Shown: positions 34,290 through 47,376 of the stretch, in pieces
How the letters are laid out: each line of letters begins with the position of its first letter
Numbering within the stretch: the first letter of the stretch is position 1
NCBI GenBank assembly: GCA_003971905.1
Contig: RSEE01000012.1
Location: 62,001-126,000, forward strand
Direction of reading: 5' to 3'
From: Moniliella sp. 'wahieum'
Taxonomy: Eukaryota > Basidiomycota > Moniliellomycetes > Moniliellales > Moniliellaceae
DNA length: 64,000 nucleotides
Notes under the pieces: model-generated
The model's input: the letters and a program-made list of their open reading frames with translations, nothing else
Told to the model about the DNA's origin: nothing
The model's database searches: none
Position numbers and translations under genes: made by a program

Positions 34290-35330
34290 TGTCATCGTAG
34301 CGGGGACAGCGGCGGGGCGCGAATGCAGGTGGGGGGTGTACGGTGGAAGGCAACGGGAGCGGAAAGGGGAGGTTGAGGCGGGGCCAAGGAAGGTGCAGCG
34401 TACGCAGGGGACGGGGAAGGACGCATGCCGTAAATGGGCATGTTGAATTGAGGATTGGGGGTCCAGGTGGAAGGAGGGGGTGGAACGTCGAGATTGCCAG
34501 TGGTAGTGTCATCAGCATCGATCATAGCCTCGTCCGAAGCGGCTAGGGCATCAGGATTTGGAGGGAGCGCCGGGTCCTTGTCTTCGGTCGACACAGGAGG
34601 GAGGAGAGGCCACCGATCTCTCGTGTACAACACCAACGACTTACCTTGCTCCGTGTCACTCTCTTCCCCCGCCTGCTGACGTGCCAACCGTTCGCGATGC
34701 CGCCGATCCAAACGCGTCAAAACACTGGGCAAAATGGTATATGACGAACCAGGGTCGTTGTCTGTGTGTCGTTGTCCTTGCCTTGTCCTTGTTGCCCTTG
34801 CGCCTACGCTGCGACTCGGATTCCGGCTCGGAATCACTCGAGTCGAGCGACTGCACCCAGATCCGGTCTTTGGCCCACTCGTACGAGCCCACCGGACGTG
34901 AACTGGACTGGTCCATTGCCTCTTCTGCTGCAGGACGAGGACCAGGCTCCTCCACCACACCCACCTGGCCCGTAGATGGTGCCGCCGCGTCCACCTCTTC
35001 CGCCAAGGGAGGTAGTGCGGTACGGTAAGCAACGGGGACGCGGGGGCCGACTCGTCCGCTTCTTCTACCACGTCTGGGTGGACGATGCGTGTGGGGGGAT
35101 GGGGGAAGGCGTGGGTCGGTTCCGGTGGGAAGGAGGGAGGGTAAATGCTGAGGTGGGCAAAACGACGTTCTTGGCCCTCTTGACCATGGTCCTGGAGGTG
35201 AAGCCGTTTTGCGCGGCAGGCCGCTGGCCTCGTCGCTTTCGGAAGACGAGGCAGAAGAGGCGGTGGTGCCTTCGGACGGCGTCTCCCACCCGCTCATCCG
35301 GACGGCCGAGTGACGCCGTGCTCATGGTGC
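34290..35330 (-). CDS. Disordered hypothetical protein
   Basis: I do not recognise it. The minus strand shows coding-like, acidic Ser-rich segments in alternating frames: TTASSASSSESDEASG near 35260, AMDQSSSRPVGSYEWAKDRI and SLDSSDSEPESESQRRRKG near 34850, then ILPSVLTRLDRRHRERLARQ and GEESDTEQG near 34680, and a Pro-rich end with PNPQFNMPIYGMRPS. A GTAAGT donor after EQG at about 34645, and an AG near 34590, suggest a short intron. Segments such as RLDRRHRERLARQQ look helical and may be a nuclear binding motif. No enzyme domain is seen. Confidence 0.45.
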
Positions 35331-36673
35331 GGCAGGCCAGGCCAGGTGCCGATGGTGGTGGTGGTGGTGGTGGGCAGCGCACGCGTGGTCCCCAGCTCGC
35401 GTCGGATGGGGCGAGGCAGAGTGCCTTGCTCTTGCTGTTTGGGCCAAGCTTCAACAACTTCAAGCTAAGCTTCAAGCTTCAAGCGCTCTGCTGTTTGACG
35501 TCACCGCCATCACCTCGTCTCACTCTTCCGTTGCCGCGCGACGGACCAAGGCCAGAACGCATCAGCGGTCGCCCATGCGTGAGCAGCAACCGCTGGGACC
35601 TGGGTTAGGTGAACATTTCAGGGCCGCTGCTCCCAGGTCACATGTCACAGGCCTGACACTGGCGTACTGCCGTGTCCCGCCTTGCCCTGGCTGGCGCTGA
35701 GGCGCTGAGGCTGCGGCGGGACAGGCACCAGCGGCCACGGGCCACCCACATACGTCCAACACGCTGCTGGTTCCGATGGGTTCTGTGCGCTTCTGTTCGA
35801 TTCGCATTCCATTTCTCCAGCGAGTGACATCTGAGGGAAGGACATGGTCGTGTGTTCGTCCAGAGGCGTCCTACGCGAGCTGGTAGGTATAAGAGCGGAC
35901 AGACGGAGACAACAAACAACAACAGAGTGTGGGTACGTGAGCGTGAGCTACTTCGCCACGTGGACTATGTGGTGCGCATGTGATCGATGATGATCGATGA
36001 TCTAATTGGCCACACCGACAGCCCCACTACAGCTCGAGCTCGACGAGAGGACGCGAGGATCCGATCAAGGGGCAGCAAGGGCTGAAGCTTGAAGGGCGAA
36101 GACGTGTGATGAGACTGGTGACCTGATGGTCATCGAGGGTGATGCAATCGCACTGGTGGTGGTGGTAGTGAGGCACGGTACGGAACGGCCGACAGGCACG
36201 AGACTTTAGCCACGCACGGCTGCGACTGACGGACACAATCGGTACTGAACGCAAGCAGACCGAGCTAAATCGGGTCGGCATAGGCACGCCTTGCCAACCA
36301 ACCGACCAAGGAGCAGGACAAAACCCACCCAGAGAGGAGCTACGAGTCACTAGTCACGAATCACTAATCACGAATCACTAATCACATCATGCAGGAAAGT
36401 ACATTTCCCCGTCCGCATCGTTTGCCCCATCCTCGTGTAGCTGAGAGGAGGCGAGAGGGAGGCACGACAGGAAGCCACTGGAGCCGAGCGCCAAGAGGAC
36501 GCGAGGCGGGGAAGGGAGAGGGAGAGAGGAGATTGATTAGAGAGCGAACGAAGACGAGCCACCGCAGGCGAACGCCAACCATACAGCTGGCCCATACACA
36601 TGCATGCCCCGTAGTTGCCTTGGCGCTAAGCCTTAGCCGAAGGCACCGAGCCAACCAGGTTGGTGACTCGGGC
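35331..36673. other. Intergenic between divergent or tandem genes
   Basis: It contains AAGCTTCAAGCTTCAAGC (35460-35480), GATCGATGATGATCGATGATC (35980-36000) and ACTAGTCACGAATCACTAATCACGAATCACTAATCAC (36348-36385). These are short repeats without a gene. Confidence 0.45.
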
Positions 36674-39469
<2,796 letters not shown>

Positions 39470-39945
39470 GTGCACAAGCCCGAAGTGATGGTGCATAGCA
39501 GGTTCAAATACGGACAGGTCGGTGTGGATGGCGCCTGCATGCCACCAATTGTCATCCGATGTAAGAACTGGTAGCCGCGCATCATGCACAGCATTCGTCC
39601 CTTCCAGGGGAGGTAACACGCTACCGGATTGGACCGGGATTGAGGTCAGAACACGTCCATACATCTGACGGGAGGTCGAAACGGCAGATGGCCTGTGTTG
39701 ATGGCATCAGTGCTGCACCAATTTTCGTCAAACAATGTATGATACATTCACATCCTGCACAAGAAGCAGGCATTCCATGGGAGGTAAGGCGCGCCAGGGT
39801 TGGACAAGGATTGAGGTCACCCCACGTCCAAACAACAGAAGTTAGGTCAAACGGCGGATGGTCAGTACGGATGGTGCCGGCTCTCCACCAATTCTGGACG
39901 GATCTGAGAATGAATGGTGGCGCATGGTGCCCCAGGTAGTCCTCT
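39470..39945. repeat. Degenerate tandem repeat, period about 171 bases
   Basis: About 2.8 diverged copies follow each other. The landmarks CCACCAATT (39541, about 39715, about 39885), GGGATTGAGGTCA/GGATTGAGGTCA (39637, 39808) and AAACGGC(A/G)GATGG (39678, 39849) recur at 170-174-base spacing. Because the period is close to a multiple of three, the copies also look alike when translated. Confidence 0.75.
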
Positions 39946-40566
39946 TTCAGATGCGCCTGCGCGGGGTGCAAGGCAGTGAACCGTGATGGAGAACGGACGT
40001 GTGGCGCTGGGCGATTTGGTGGTGGTAGCGGCTTGGTGTGATGGGTGGCGGCCGAACCAATCTGACCGCGCGACCCATCTGGGCCTCTGCAGCCACTTTC
40101 CACCATCCCGGGCCTCGTTCTCCCGCGTCCACCTGCCTTCCCACCCGCCCCAGCGCTGTGCGCTTGCCTCCCACGCACGCCGCGGCCATCCCCGCCATTC
40201 ATTCGGCCATCGCCACCGTCGGGTCGACCAAGCGGAAGCAGGCGATGGCACATGCCATTGTACATGCCTGCTAGCCTCAGTCTGGCGCGCTGCCCGTCCA
40301 TGGTCACCCCCCGCCTGCCACCAGACCACCGCGCTTGATTTGGCCGCCTGGACGCTCGTTGTGGCTATGTGGAAGCTCGTCGGCCATCTCCCCACTTGCC
40401 TTGCCCACATCCAAGCAGACTGTGTAGCTTGTCACGCCGTCCGCTTCCGACACTCTGCCGGCCCACATGCGCACCCCCTTAGCCGTCCCTGCTGTAGTCA
40501 AACTTGGGTTCCTCATCTACGTCGTTGGCCATGTGCAACCTGGTCGCGCGCATCGGCAAGCATGCC

Positions 40567-40652
40567 GTCACCCATCCCATCCCATCCCATCCCATCCATC
40601 CCATCCCTCCCATCCCATCCCATCCCATCCATCCCATCCCATCCCACCCTTC
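40567..40652. repeat. Microsatellite (CCCAT)n
   Basis: CATCCCATCC runs are interrupted by a few CCATC units. Shorter runs of the same unit occur at 44312-44345 and 45228-45250. Confidence 0.85.
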
Positions 40653-40844
40653 CTCATTCTGAGCCGCTCTTGCACCAGCCTCTTCCCCCTCACCACGTCG
40701 CTCTCCCCATAATTGCCCCCATCTTGACACCTGTCACGGACATTCTCAAGCCCTAGTTGCCCATGTGCAAGTCAAATGTGGTGCTCTGTCTGTCGCGTCT
40801 ACGCTTGCGCACGCGCGATGGAAACTGTTGGTTCAACCATGTGT

Positions 40845-40975
40845 CTGGCGTCTCCAAGCTTGTGCTGGCCGTATCCAGAGGCTTGCGTTCGCCATCTTCA
40901 AGCCCGTCCTCGCCATCAAACCTGTGCTTCCATCTTCAAACTGCGCTCGCCGTCTGCAACACCAAGCATGTGTAG
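40845..40975. repeat. Degenerate minisatellite, unit about 21 bases
   Basis: Five to six imperfect copies resembling GCCATCTTCAAGCCCGTCCTC follow one another (GGCGTCTCCAAGCTTGTGCTG, GCCGTATCCAGAGGCTTGCG and so on). Confidence 0.5.
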
Positions 40976-41173
40976 GAACATAATAATGCATATCATCATT
41001 CAGCTTACCTCTCCGTCCTTTATTGTCTTCTGAGAACATGCTGCCCAGAAGCATCCGAGGACCTGTCATATAGATGTTTAAGCGGACAATGACTGCGGCG
41101 GTCGTGAGTCTTTGAGGCGAACATAACAACCACTGCCACAGTTTGTCAAGCACACCACGGTATGCACGTTGTG

Positions 41174-42017
41174 TGTCATGGGGGGGGTCCCGAGGTGGGA
41201 CCCCCCTGTAGTTTAGGGGTATAAGCCCTTGGATAGATCAATCGGTGGCTCGTACGTTAGGTCCTGCTCCAGATCCTGGTTGAACCGAGCGGGGTGTAGA
41301 GGCTAGGGAGAGACCCTCTAGTTTGGGTGGCTGCCTGCGTGCAAAGGCCGCAGTCCAGACCCTCCGAGGTAGGAGCCGTGTACGTAGGTCGTTAGACCAG
41401 CTGAAGGGGTCCAGAAGCTCCGGAATTACTCTGTTCCTCGCAGCGTTACCACGCTTGGTACGCTGTAGCTGGCGGGAACAGACAGAGTCCTAAGAAGAGC
41501 AAGCGCTACTGATGAGAGTAACCGCGGCTTGCAGTGCACTCGACGTAAGTCGTCAATTTGTAAGCGCAAGGGCGGTAGAAGGTGGAAGGGCGAGAGAGGA
41601 ACTGGTAGTCGGAGAGACCAACGGTAATAGACAGGATGGTCGACAAGGACCACAGCTAGCAAGCCTTAGACATGGCTGCTTATATACAGCAGAAGGAACC
41701 AGGCCTCAGTGCCTCATGACAGGTATAGACGAATGCGGGGCACTTCCCAGAAAGGTAAAGACTAATGTACAGCCCTTGCTTCCCAAGACGCTGACGCTGC
41801 GCAGTCGGGCGCAGCAGGAAGGGTTCTGACAAGACTGGACGCAAATCGTACCGATAAGCCCATGCGGCCATGGCGGGCCGCGGACGATATCCGCAGCAAG
41901 GATAAGGTGTCGACTGGCTCTCTCTCGCTAGTCTAACCGAACTGACGCATGTGGGCTGAGATGTCTACGACATGCGGGACTCAGCGTCCGGAGATAACCG
42001 GAGCGCCCCCCGTAACA
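41174..42017 (-). mobile_element. Solo LTR-like relic 3
   Basis: On the minus strand it runs from TGTTACGGGGGG to CCCCATGACA (844 bases). The flanking five bases are TTGTG and ATGTG, a near-match that may be a decayed target duplication. The 41174 end has the same layout as relic 2: TGTCATGGGG, a perfect GC hairpin, then TTTAGGGGTATAAGCCCTTGG against TTTAAGGGGTACAATCCCTTGG. A TATATAAG box lies about 330 bases into the minus-strand element. No internal coding region is attached. It looks like an old solo LTR of the same lineage. Confidence 0.6.
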
Positions 42018-42684
42018 ATGTGAGATGAGAAAGAACAGCTACCAGGTGGTACCTCTTGACGAGTAGACCTATGACGGATGCAGATGTTTGACGCAAGCGC
42101 AAGACAAGCATCAGGATGCAGGTTCTGCTTGCGCATTGCCCTGTAGCAAAACACGAACCCCGCTTGTCGCCCCGCCCTAAAGACAGCCTAAACAGCAGCA
42201 GGCAGACAGAGCAAGCAAGCGTTGACGTGCCTTGGCCGGCCAGACCGACGAATACCATCTCTAGGCCACATGCAGCCCTGTCGGAACACTAAGAAATTGT
42301 CGCGGACGCCTGGATGGGAGGGCGGAGAGCAGCTGTGCTGTCGAATGTTCCACCGTCTCTGGCTGGCACGACGTTCAGCTCTTGGGCCAGGGCTAGGAGT
42401 GTGTGGCAAGTACCCCCCGCACCCGGCACAAGCCGCAACAGTCCTTCTAGCGAGCGCTAGATTGTATCCGGTTTCGATCCAGTAGACGGCGAGGAAATGG
42501 GAACGGGGGTAGAGTGGTTAGTTGCAAGTTGGCACAACTGGAAAAACTGGTCCTGCCCACCAGAGATCAACTGACTACGCAAGGGACAACTGGATCCAAT
42601 AGCTGCAGCCAGTCGAAGACAATTAACAAGTAGCCAACGTGAGGCGTAAATTCGTACGCGTATGGGAGAAGGTTGAAAGTGGTA
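42018..42684. other. Spacer between LTR relic 3 and a minisatellite
   Basis: The sequence has no supported gene. It could include LTR-element remains, but no domain can be read. Confidence 0.35.
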
Positions 42685-43545
42685 TAGGCTGGTGCGCTCG
42701 CTGACACGGCCAACTGAATCCTAGTGTGCATGTGATCGCTCAGACGGCCAGCTGTAGCCGTGGTGCGCGCCCTGAGACATATAATTGCCGCCTGGTGCGG
42801 TGGCTGAGACAAACCTCTGACCCTAACGAGGCGGACTGCCGGCGGGAGCGCTCACTGAGACAGATCATCGATCACTAGTCACTGCTGCCCGGTGCGCCCG
42901 CCCGCGTCTAATGGTAGTCAGGAGCAGAGACAGAGCACTGTCGCCGGGTGCGCCCGAATACTGAGTGTGATGTTGCCGCGACCGACTGCCACCTGGTGCG
43001 CTCGATCAGACGTGGGACGCCCGCCTCACCACTGAGTCACTGTTGGGGGACCATATTACCTAGCTTGGCCCATTGAATCCGCTCTCGAGAGGATAGACAG
43101 ATGGATTCCCCCCTGGCGCCCGAATCGACGGACTGTAGCCGGTGCCCTCCCTTGGCCGGCCCTGAGCTGAAACGGTTACGCACTGCCAAGTCACCCCGTA
43201 GCCGAGCCGGCCTTTCCTCTGGGGGCCTCGCCCAGAGAGAGCCACTTGCACTCAGTACTCACGCTAGTTAGTCACTGTACTGCCGAGCTCTGGGTGCTTC
43301 CACTGAGAGAGTCTCTTGGGCTCACGCTTGGTTAGTCAATGTATTGCCGAGCTCTCTGGTGCTTCCCACTAAGAGAGTCTCTTCATGTACTGCCGTAGCC
43401 AGGAGCTCTCTGGTGCTTCCCTCAGAGAGACACTGGTCCTTGTGCTCACGCTTAGTTAGTCATTGGATAGAGCGCAAGCCTGCCCTCTGGTGCCTGCCCC
43501 GGCCTGCCCTCTGGTGCTTCCCTCAGAGACAGACCTGTGGATAGA
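42685..43545. repeat. Degenerate minisatellite array (CTGCC...TGGTGC...CTGAGA)
   Basis: At least a dozen imperfect units recur at about 40-80-base spacing. In the left part they resemble ACTGCCGCCTGGTGCGC then TGAGAC (42687, 42760, 42787, 42836, 42885, 42940, 42985). In the right part they resemble ACTGCCGAGCTCTCTGGTGC then TTCCCTCAGAGAG, with CTCACGCTTGGTTAGTCA (43280, 43345, 43390, 43480, 43510). The shared core suggests one array whose right half is younger. Confidence 0.7.
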
Positions 43546-43734
43546 ATGATCTACACGCGGCGGATGTACCAACGGCGGTTTTCCATCTGAGTTCGCGGTG
43601 TGCTCTCAATCGCTCGGTCCGGATCTCCGTCTCTTCGTCCCGCCGTCTCTTCGCGCCCGTCTCGAGGAAAAGGAAAGGGAATATTCAGATCCGAGCGATC
43701 AATCGATGACCCCGATCACGACAAAATGGACTCT

Positions 43735-43940
43735 CAACACTTGACCGTGCCAAAACACGGGTGTTTGCAGATTGTAGCGGATGATAGACGGATGCATCAT
43801 GGGGGTTTGGTCTGGAGATGGGTGCTGGTGCTAACTGAGGTGTGGGATCAGGACGTTGGCTCGCGGGGGAAGCGAGGAGGAAGCGAGAAAAGCGAGGGTT
43901 CCTCGATTCCTGGTTTTCTGTTTGTCGCTCGGTCACTTAT
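43735..43940. repeat. Dispersed repeat, copy B
   Basis: It is the second copy of the repeat at 7080-7280, in the same orientation, with the same order of blocks from TTGACCGTGCC to CGATTCCTGG and GCTC(T/G)GTCA. No coding domain is recognisable. Confidence 0.5.
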
Positions 43941-44096
43941 ACACCACATTGTGCTTGAGCTTGAAACGTGATGCTTGACGTTGAGCACTGAGCACCTGAG
44001 CGCGTGAGGCCTCGCCATCATGCATCATGCATGATGTATGAGATGAGACTGGGCCGGTGACGCTGGTCGCCTGAAGTTGCAATCCTGGCGCTTACC

Positions 44097-44616
44097 TCAG
44101 CCTGCGGTGGGTTGGTTGGGTCGGCTGGTCGCAACCTCAGCAGCGGGGGCGATGGTGATGGGGAGGGGACCATGAAGAGCATTCCCGGTACGTTGGGCGT
44201 CGCCGTCGTTGGGCGTCGCCGAGGCGACAAGGGGGAAGGTGGTGGCTGATATGACCGAGTACGCGGGTATGTTTCGTGGGTGTGGTGGTGGTGCGGTTGC
44301 GGGGTGGTACGGGACGGGGATGGGATGGGGATGGGATGGGATGGACAGGCACGCTGTTGAGTGCGACCCGGCGTGAAGCAGTTGATCCTGTCGTTGGATA
44401 AGGAGCTCAAGTTTCTCATCAAGGACTGGACGAGACCACGTGGTGGTCAGTTCCTCCATGGTGGATCTCCTGCGGATTCGGATCGAGGAGATCCTTGAAG
44501 AATGCGTTTTCTCTTGAGCCCTGAGCTAGCCGAGCGCGCTTACGCATGGGAGCTTGGACAGCTTGGTGCAAGTTTGTTCGCGCGTCCGATCTAACGTCCG
44601 AGTCCGAGGACTGCAT
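44097..44616 (-). CDS. Possible small hypothetical gene
   Basis: From an ATG at 44616 the minus strand reads MQSSDSDVRSDARTNLHQAV and later RKRARLAQGSRENAFFKDLL. From an ATG at 44459 another frame reads MEELTTTWSRPVLDEKLELL and IQRQDQLLHAG, then a Pro/His/Ser-rich tail to TAG at 44097. The two segments could be one gene joined across a frame break, or two chance frames. No family is recognised. It sits in a repeat-rich island, so a remnant of an unrecognised element is an alternative. Confidence 0.25.
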
Positions 44617-44647
44617 GCCTCTCTCACCCCTCTCTTCTGCCTGCTGG

Positions 44648-44719
44648 GCGCTTGCGGCCTCTCTACCCGCTGAGCGCTTGCGGCCTCTCTACCCGCTGAG
44701 CGCTTGCGGTCTCTCTGTC
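44648..44719. repeat. Tandem repeat of a 26-base unit, about 2.8 copies
   Basis: GCGCTTGCGGCCTCTCTACC plus CGCTGA is repeated exactly twice (44648-44673, 44674-44699), and a third partial copy follows. Confidence 0.85.
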
Positions 44720-45054
44720 TGTTTGGACTGGCGGGCGAGACCTGTTCTAGGTCGTATGAGGTCATCGGGCCAAGGCTAAGCGGCGGCGCAGTGCGAGTGG
44801 CATACGCCATTCATTGCATCAATCTTACTCCGCCTGCTACTTGGAAACTCCTACACTACGTGGGGGTACACTGCACCCTCTAATGGGCAGCTAGGATAAG
44901 AAAGAACTGATGGGACCGGGGAAAGCGAGAGAACGTGGGGATGGTGGGGGGGGGTCCAATGTAGTAAGGGACGAATGGGGCGAACCACTAGTAAGGTAGC
45001 GAGACGGGGGCAAACCCCGACCCGCACCAGGAAGGTAAAATAGAATCGGCATGG

Positions 45055-45166
45055 GGCGCGAGGGAAGGGAAGGGAAAGGAAAGGGAAGGGAAGGGAAAGG
45101 GAAAAGGAAAGGGAAAGGGAGGGAAAGGAAAGGGAAAGGGAAAGGGAAAGGGAAAGGGGAAAGGAG
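45055..45166. repeat. GA-rich microsatellite (GGGAAA/GGGAA)n
   Basis: About 110 bases of GGGAAA, GGGAA and GGAAA units lie immediately downstream of the UDP-xylose synthase stop. Confidence 0.9.
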
Positions 45167-45251
45167 GTGGATAGATAGATGGTCGATGATCGAGCTGGAG
45201 CTTGAAAGCCAAGTCGCGAACCGCTGCGATCCCATCCCATCCCATCCCATC

Positions 45252-47376
45252 TTACCCCATCCGATCAAAGTTCGCCCGCATCAATTTTTGTTGGTAGTAG
45301 TGCACCATCTCCACCAGACCTTGTTTCAAGGACCAGCGAGGGTGCCAGTGCAGAAGAGATTGGGCGCGCGTCGTGTCCGGCCTGCGCTTTTGCGGGTCGT
45401 CGGGGGCATAGGACAATACACAATCTCCAGCCCACAGATGTACTCGCGCGTAGGACCTGTACTGGAATCTTCTTCTTGCGGCGGGGACGAGAGGGTGAAG
45501 AGGAGCGGTCCAATGTGGAAGGATCCGGCTGCTGCTGTTGTTGCTGTTGTTGTTGTTGTTGTTGGGCGATAAGGTGTTTGGGGGTAAGGGGTGGGTTGCT
45601 TTGCTGAAGACGAACTTGGTGGATCGCTTCCGCCACTGCCTGAACCAATTCCTTGATGGTAAACTCGCCCATGTTACCGAGGTTGACCGGCCCGTGGACG
45701 CCGAGTTCAGGCTCGTCGTCCTGGTCCGGATCGTATTCCGCCACATTGGGCAGGTCGGAATCGGGTTCGGGTTCGGCCTCCATCAGTGCAATCAAACCAT
45801 CGACCAAATCGTGGATGAACATAAACGAGCGTGTCTGCTGGCCATCGCCATAGACCGTCAACGGTTCCCCCTTGAGACCTTGCAGAATAAAGTTGGATAC
45901 CACACGTCCATCGTACGGGTGCATCCTCGGGCCATACGTATTGAATATCCGCGCCACCCGCACGTCCACCCCATCTTGGTAAAAGTACCCATACGTCAAC
46001 GTCTCTGCGACTAAACACAACAAGCAAGAAACAAAAGAAAAAAGAAAATGCAGAGGAAGGGCGTCAGGCTCCGCGCACAGTCACAGTTAACAACAACAAG
46101 GGAGAGGCCAAAGGAGTGCTGGTCATTCCAACATTCCAACCAAACGTACTCCGCTTTCCCTCGTCGTAGCACCCTCTCGGTCCGGTTTGGTTGACGTTGC
46201 CGTGGTACGACTCGGGTTGGGGATGGACGCTGGGTCGCCATATACCTCAGAGGTGGAGGCGAGGAGGAAACGCGATTTGGTGCGTTTGGCCAACCCCAGC
46301 ATATTGAGCGTGCCTTGGAAGTTGGTTTTGATCGTCTGACCGGATTGACCTGGTACGCCTGGGACTGGCCGGACAGGCCAAATGGTAAATTTGGTCCACC
46401 TCCAACAGCGAGTTGACCACATCGTGCCGAACCAACTCAAAGTTCGGATGTCCAACCCACTGACGAATGTTGGTCTTGTTGCCCGTAAAGAAATTGTCCA
46501 CGACGAGCACCTCGTGGCCCATGAGCATCAGACGGTCCACCAAATGACTCCCCACAAACCCGCTCTGGTCACACCAACAACCCACATCCCATGCACACGT
46601 CAGTCAAAGCGGCCAACAATCCAACCCAACCCAACCCATCCAGAATGGTAGAAAGAAGATTTGGTCCCACTTACCCTCCAGTGACTAGGATACGTTTCTT
46701 GTCGATAAAGTTAAGCGCGCGGGTGGGAAGATAAGGCGCGCGCTGGGCAGGCGAGTAGGTGACAAGACGAAGTCGATCGGGCGTGTCGACAGGGACGGCT
46801 TGATCCGATTCGGTGGATCGGACGCGCTGGTGCGACGAGCGGGGGTAGCGGCAGGTGCGCCCCAGTGTGGGCGGTGTTGCGCAGTGGAAGAAAGGACCGA
46901 GCGGCGGTGCAGAGAACTGGAGCGCGCGGGCGCTACGGACGCTGCAGCCCATGCGACCCACCAGAGGTAGCGAAGCCGAATGCCCCATACCATTCGCAAC
47001 ACCCACCGAATCGCTCGGGCGAGCGCAGGGACTGATTGGGGGACAGCGCATCGGCTCGAACGAGGCGGGACCGGAACGTCGACTCTGGGCCTGTGCCGGG
47101 GCCGGGCCGGGGCAGGGCTTGCTTTGGCCGTGGGGGGGGAAGAAGGAAGAGCGTGCGAATCGTACCGGTCGTAGGACTGCCAGCGCGCTCGACCGACACG
47201 GTATGCGAGGCGCGGTCGGAGCCAAGGTAGAGCTGGCGGAGCAAGGTGAGTGGCAGGTCCCACTGGTGGGGCAGCTCGTCGAGGGGAGGGGGAGGACTGG
47301 TGCGATCGCTGCTGGCGCTGGCACTGGCGTCGGCAGGTGTGACGCTGTGCATGTCGTCGATGCCAGAGGAGGCCAT
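45252..47376 (-). CDS. UXS1: UDP-glucuronate decarboxylase (UDP-xylose synthase)
   Basis: It converts UDP-glucuronate to UDP-xylose, the xylose donor for glycans. From ATG 47376 ([11 protein letters not shown]) a variable N-terminus leads to KKRILVTGG. An intron (46565-46674) splits the NAD-binding motif, which continues [26 protein letters not shown] and YHLACPASP follow, and [25 protein letters not shown] and the catalytic Tyr-Lys motif CYDEGKR. A second intron (46011-46149) precedes [20 protein letters not shown] and [20 protein letters not shown]. After [14 protein letters not shown] a low-complexity insertion of roughly 60-70 residues, with about 12 Gln (45530-45563), interrupts the fold before the conserved [29 protein letters not shown] closes the protein. 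Several one-base breaks occur (for example GGTTT for GGTTTT in the NAD motif). Confidence 0.94.

Larger units (their letters stand above)
39946..41173. other. Repeat-rich spacer without a supported gene
   Basis: A plus-strand frame of about 250 codons spans 39986-40756, but it runs through the (CCCAT)n tract, has no motif and no codon pattern I trust. Two simple arrays inside are listed separately. The sequence up to the LTR relic at 41174 is otherwise featureless. Confidence 0.4.

Noticed and set aside
39986-40756. Plus-strand frame of about 250 codons
   Set aside because: It runs through a (CCCAT)n microsatellite and shows no domain or convincing codon pattern.
41174-42017. Reading relic 3 as a DNA transposon with terminal inverted repeats
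   Set aside because: The inverted ends are short (about 6-12 bases) and the similarity to relics 1 and 2 with TG...CA ends and a TATA box fits an LTR better. No transposase frame is present.
42685-43545. CRISPR-like array
   Set aside because: Units are degenerate, spacing is irregular, and the surrounding genes are eukaryotic; it is a minisatellite.
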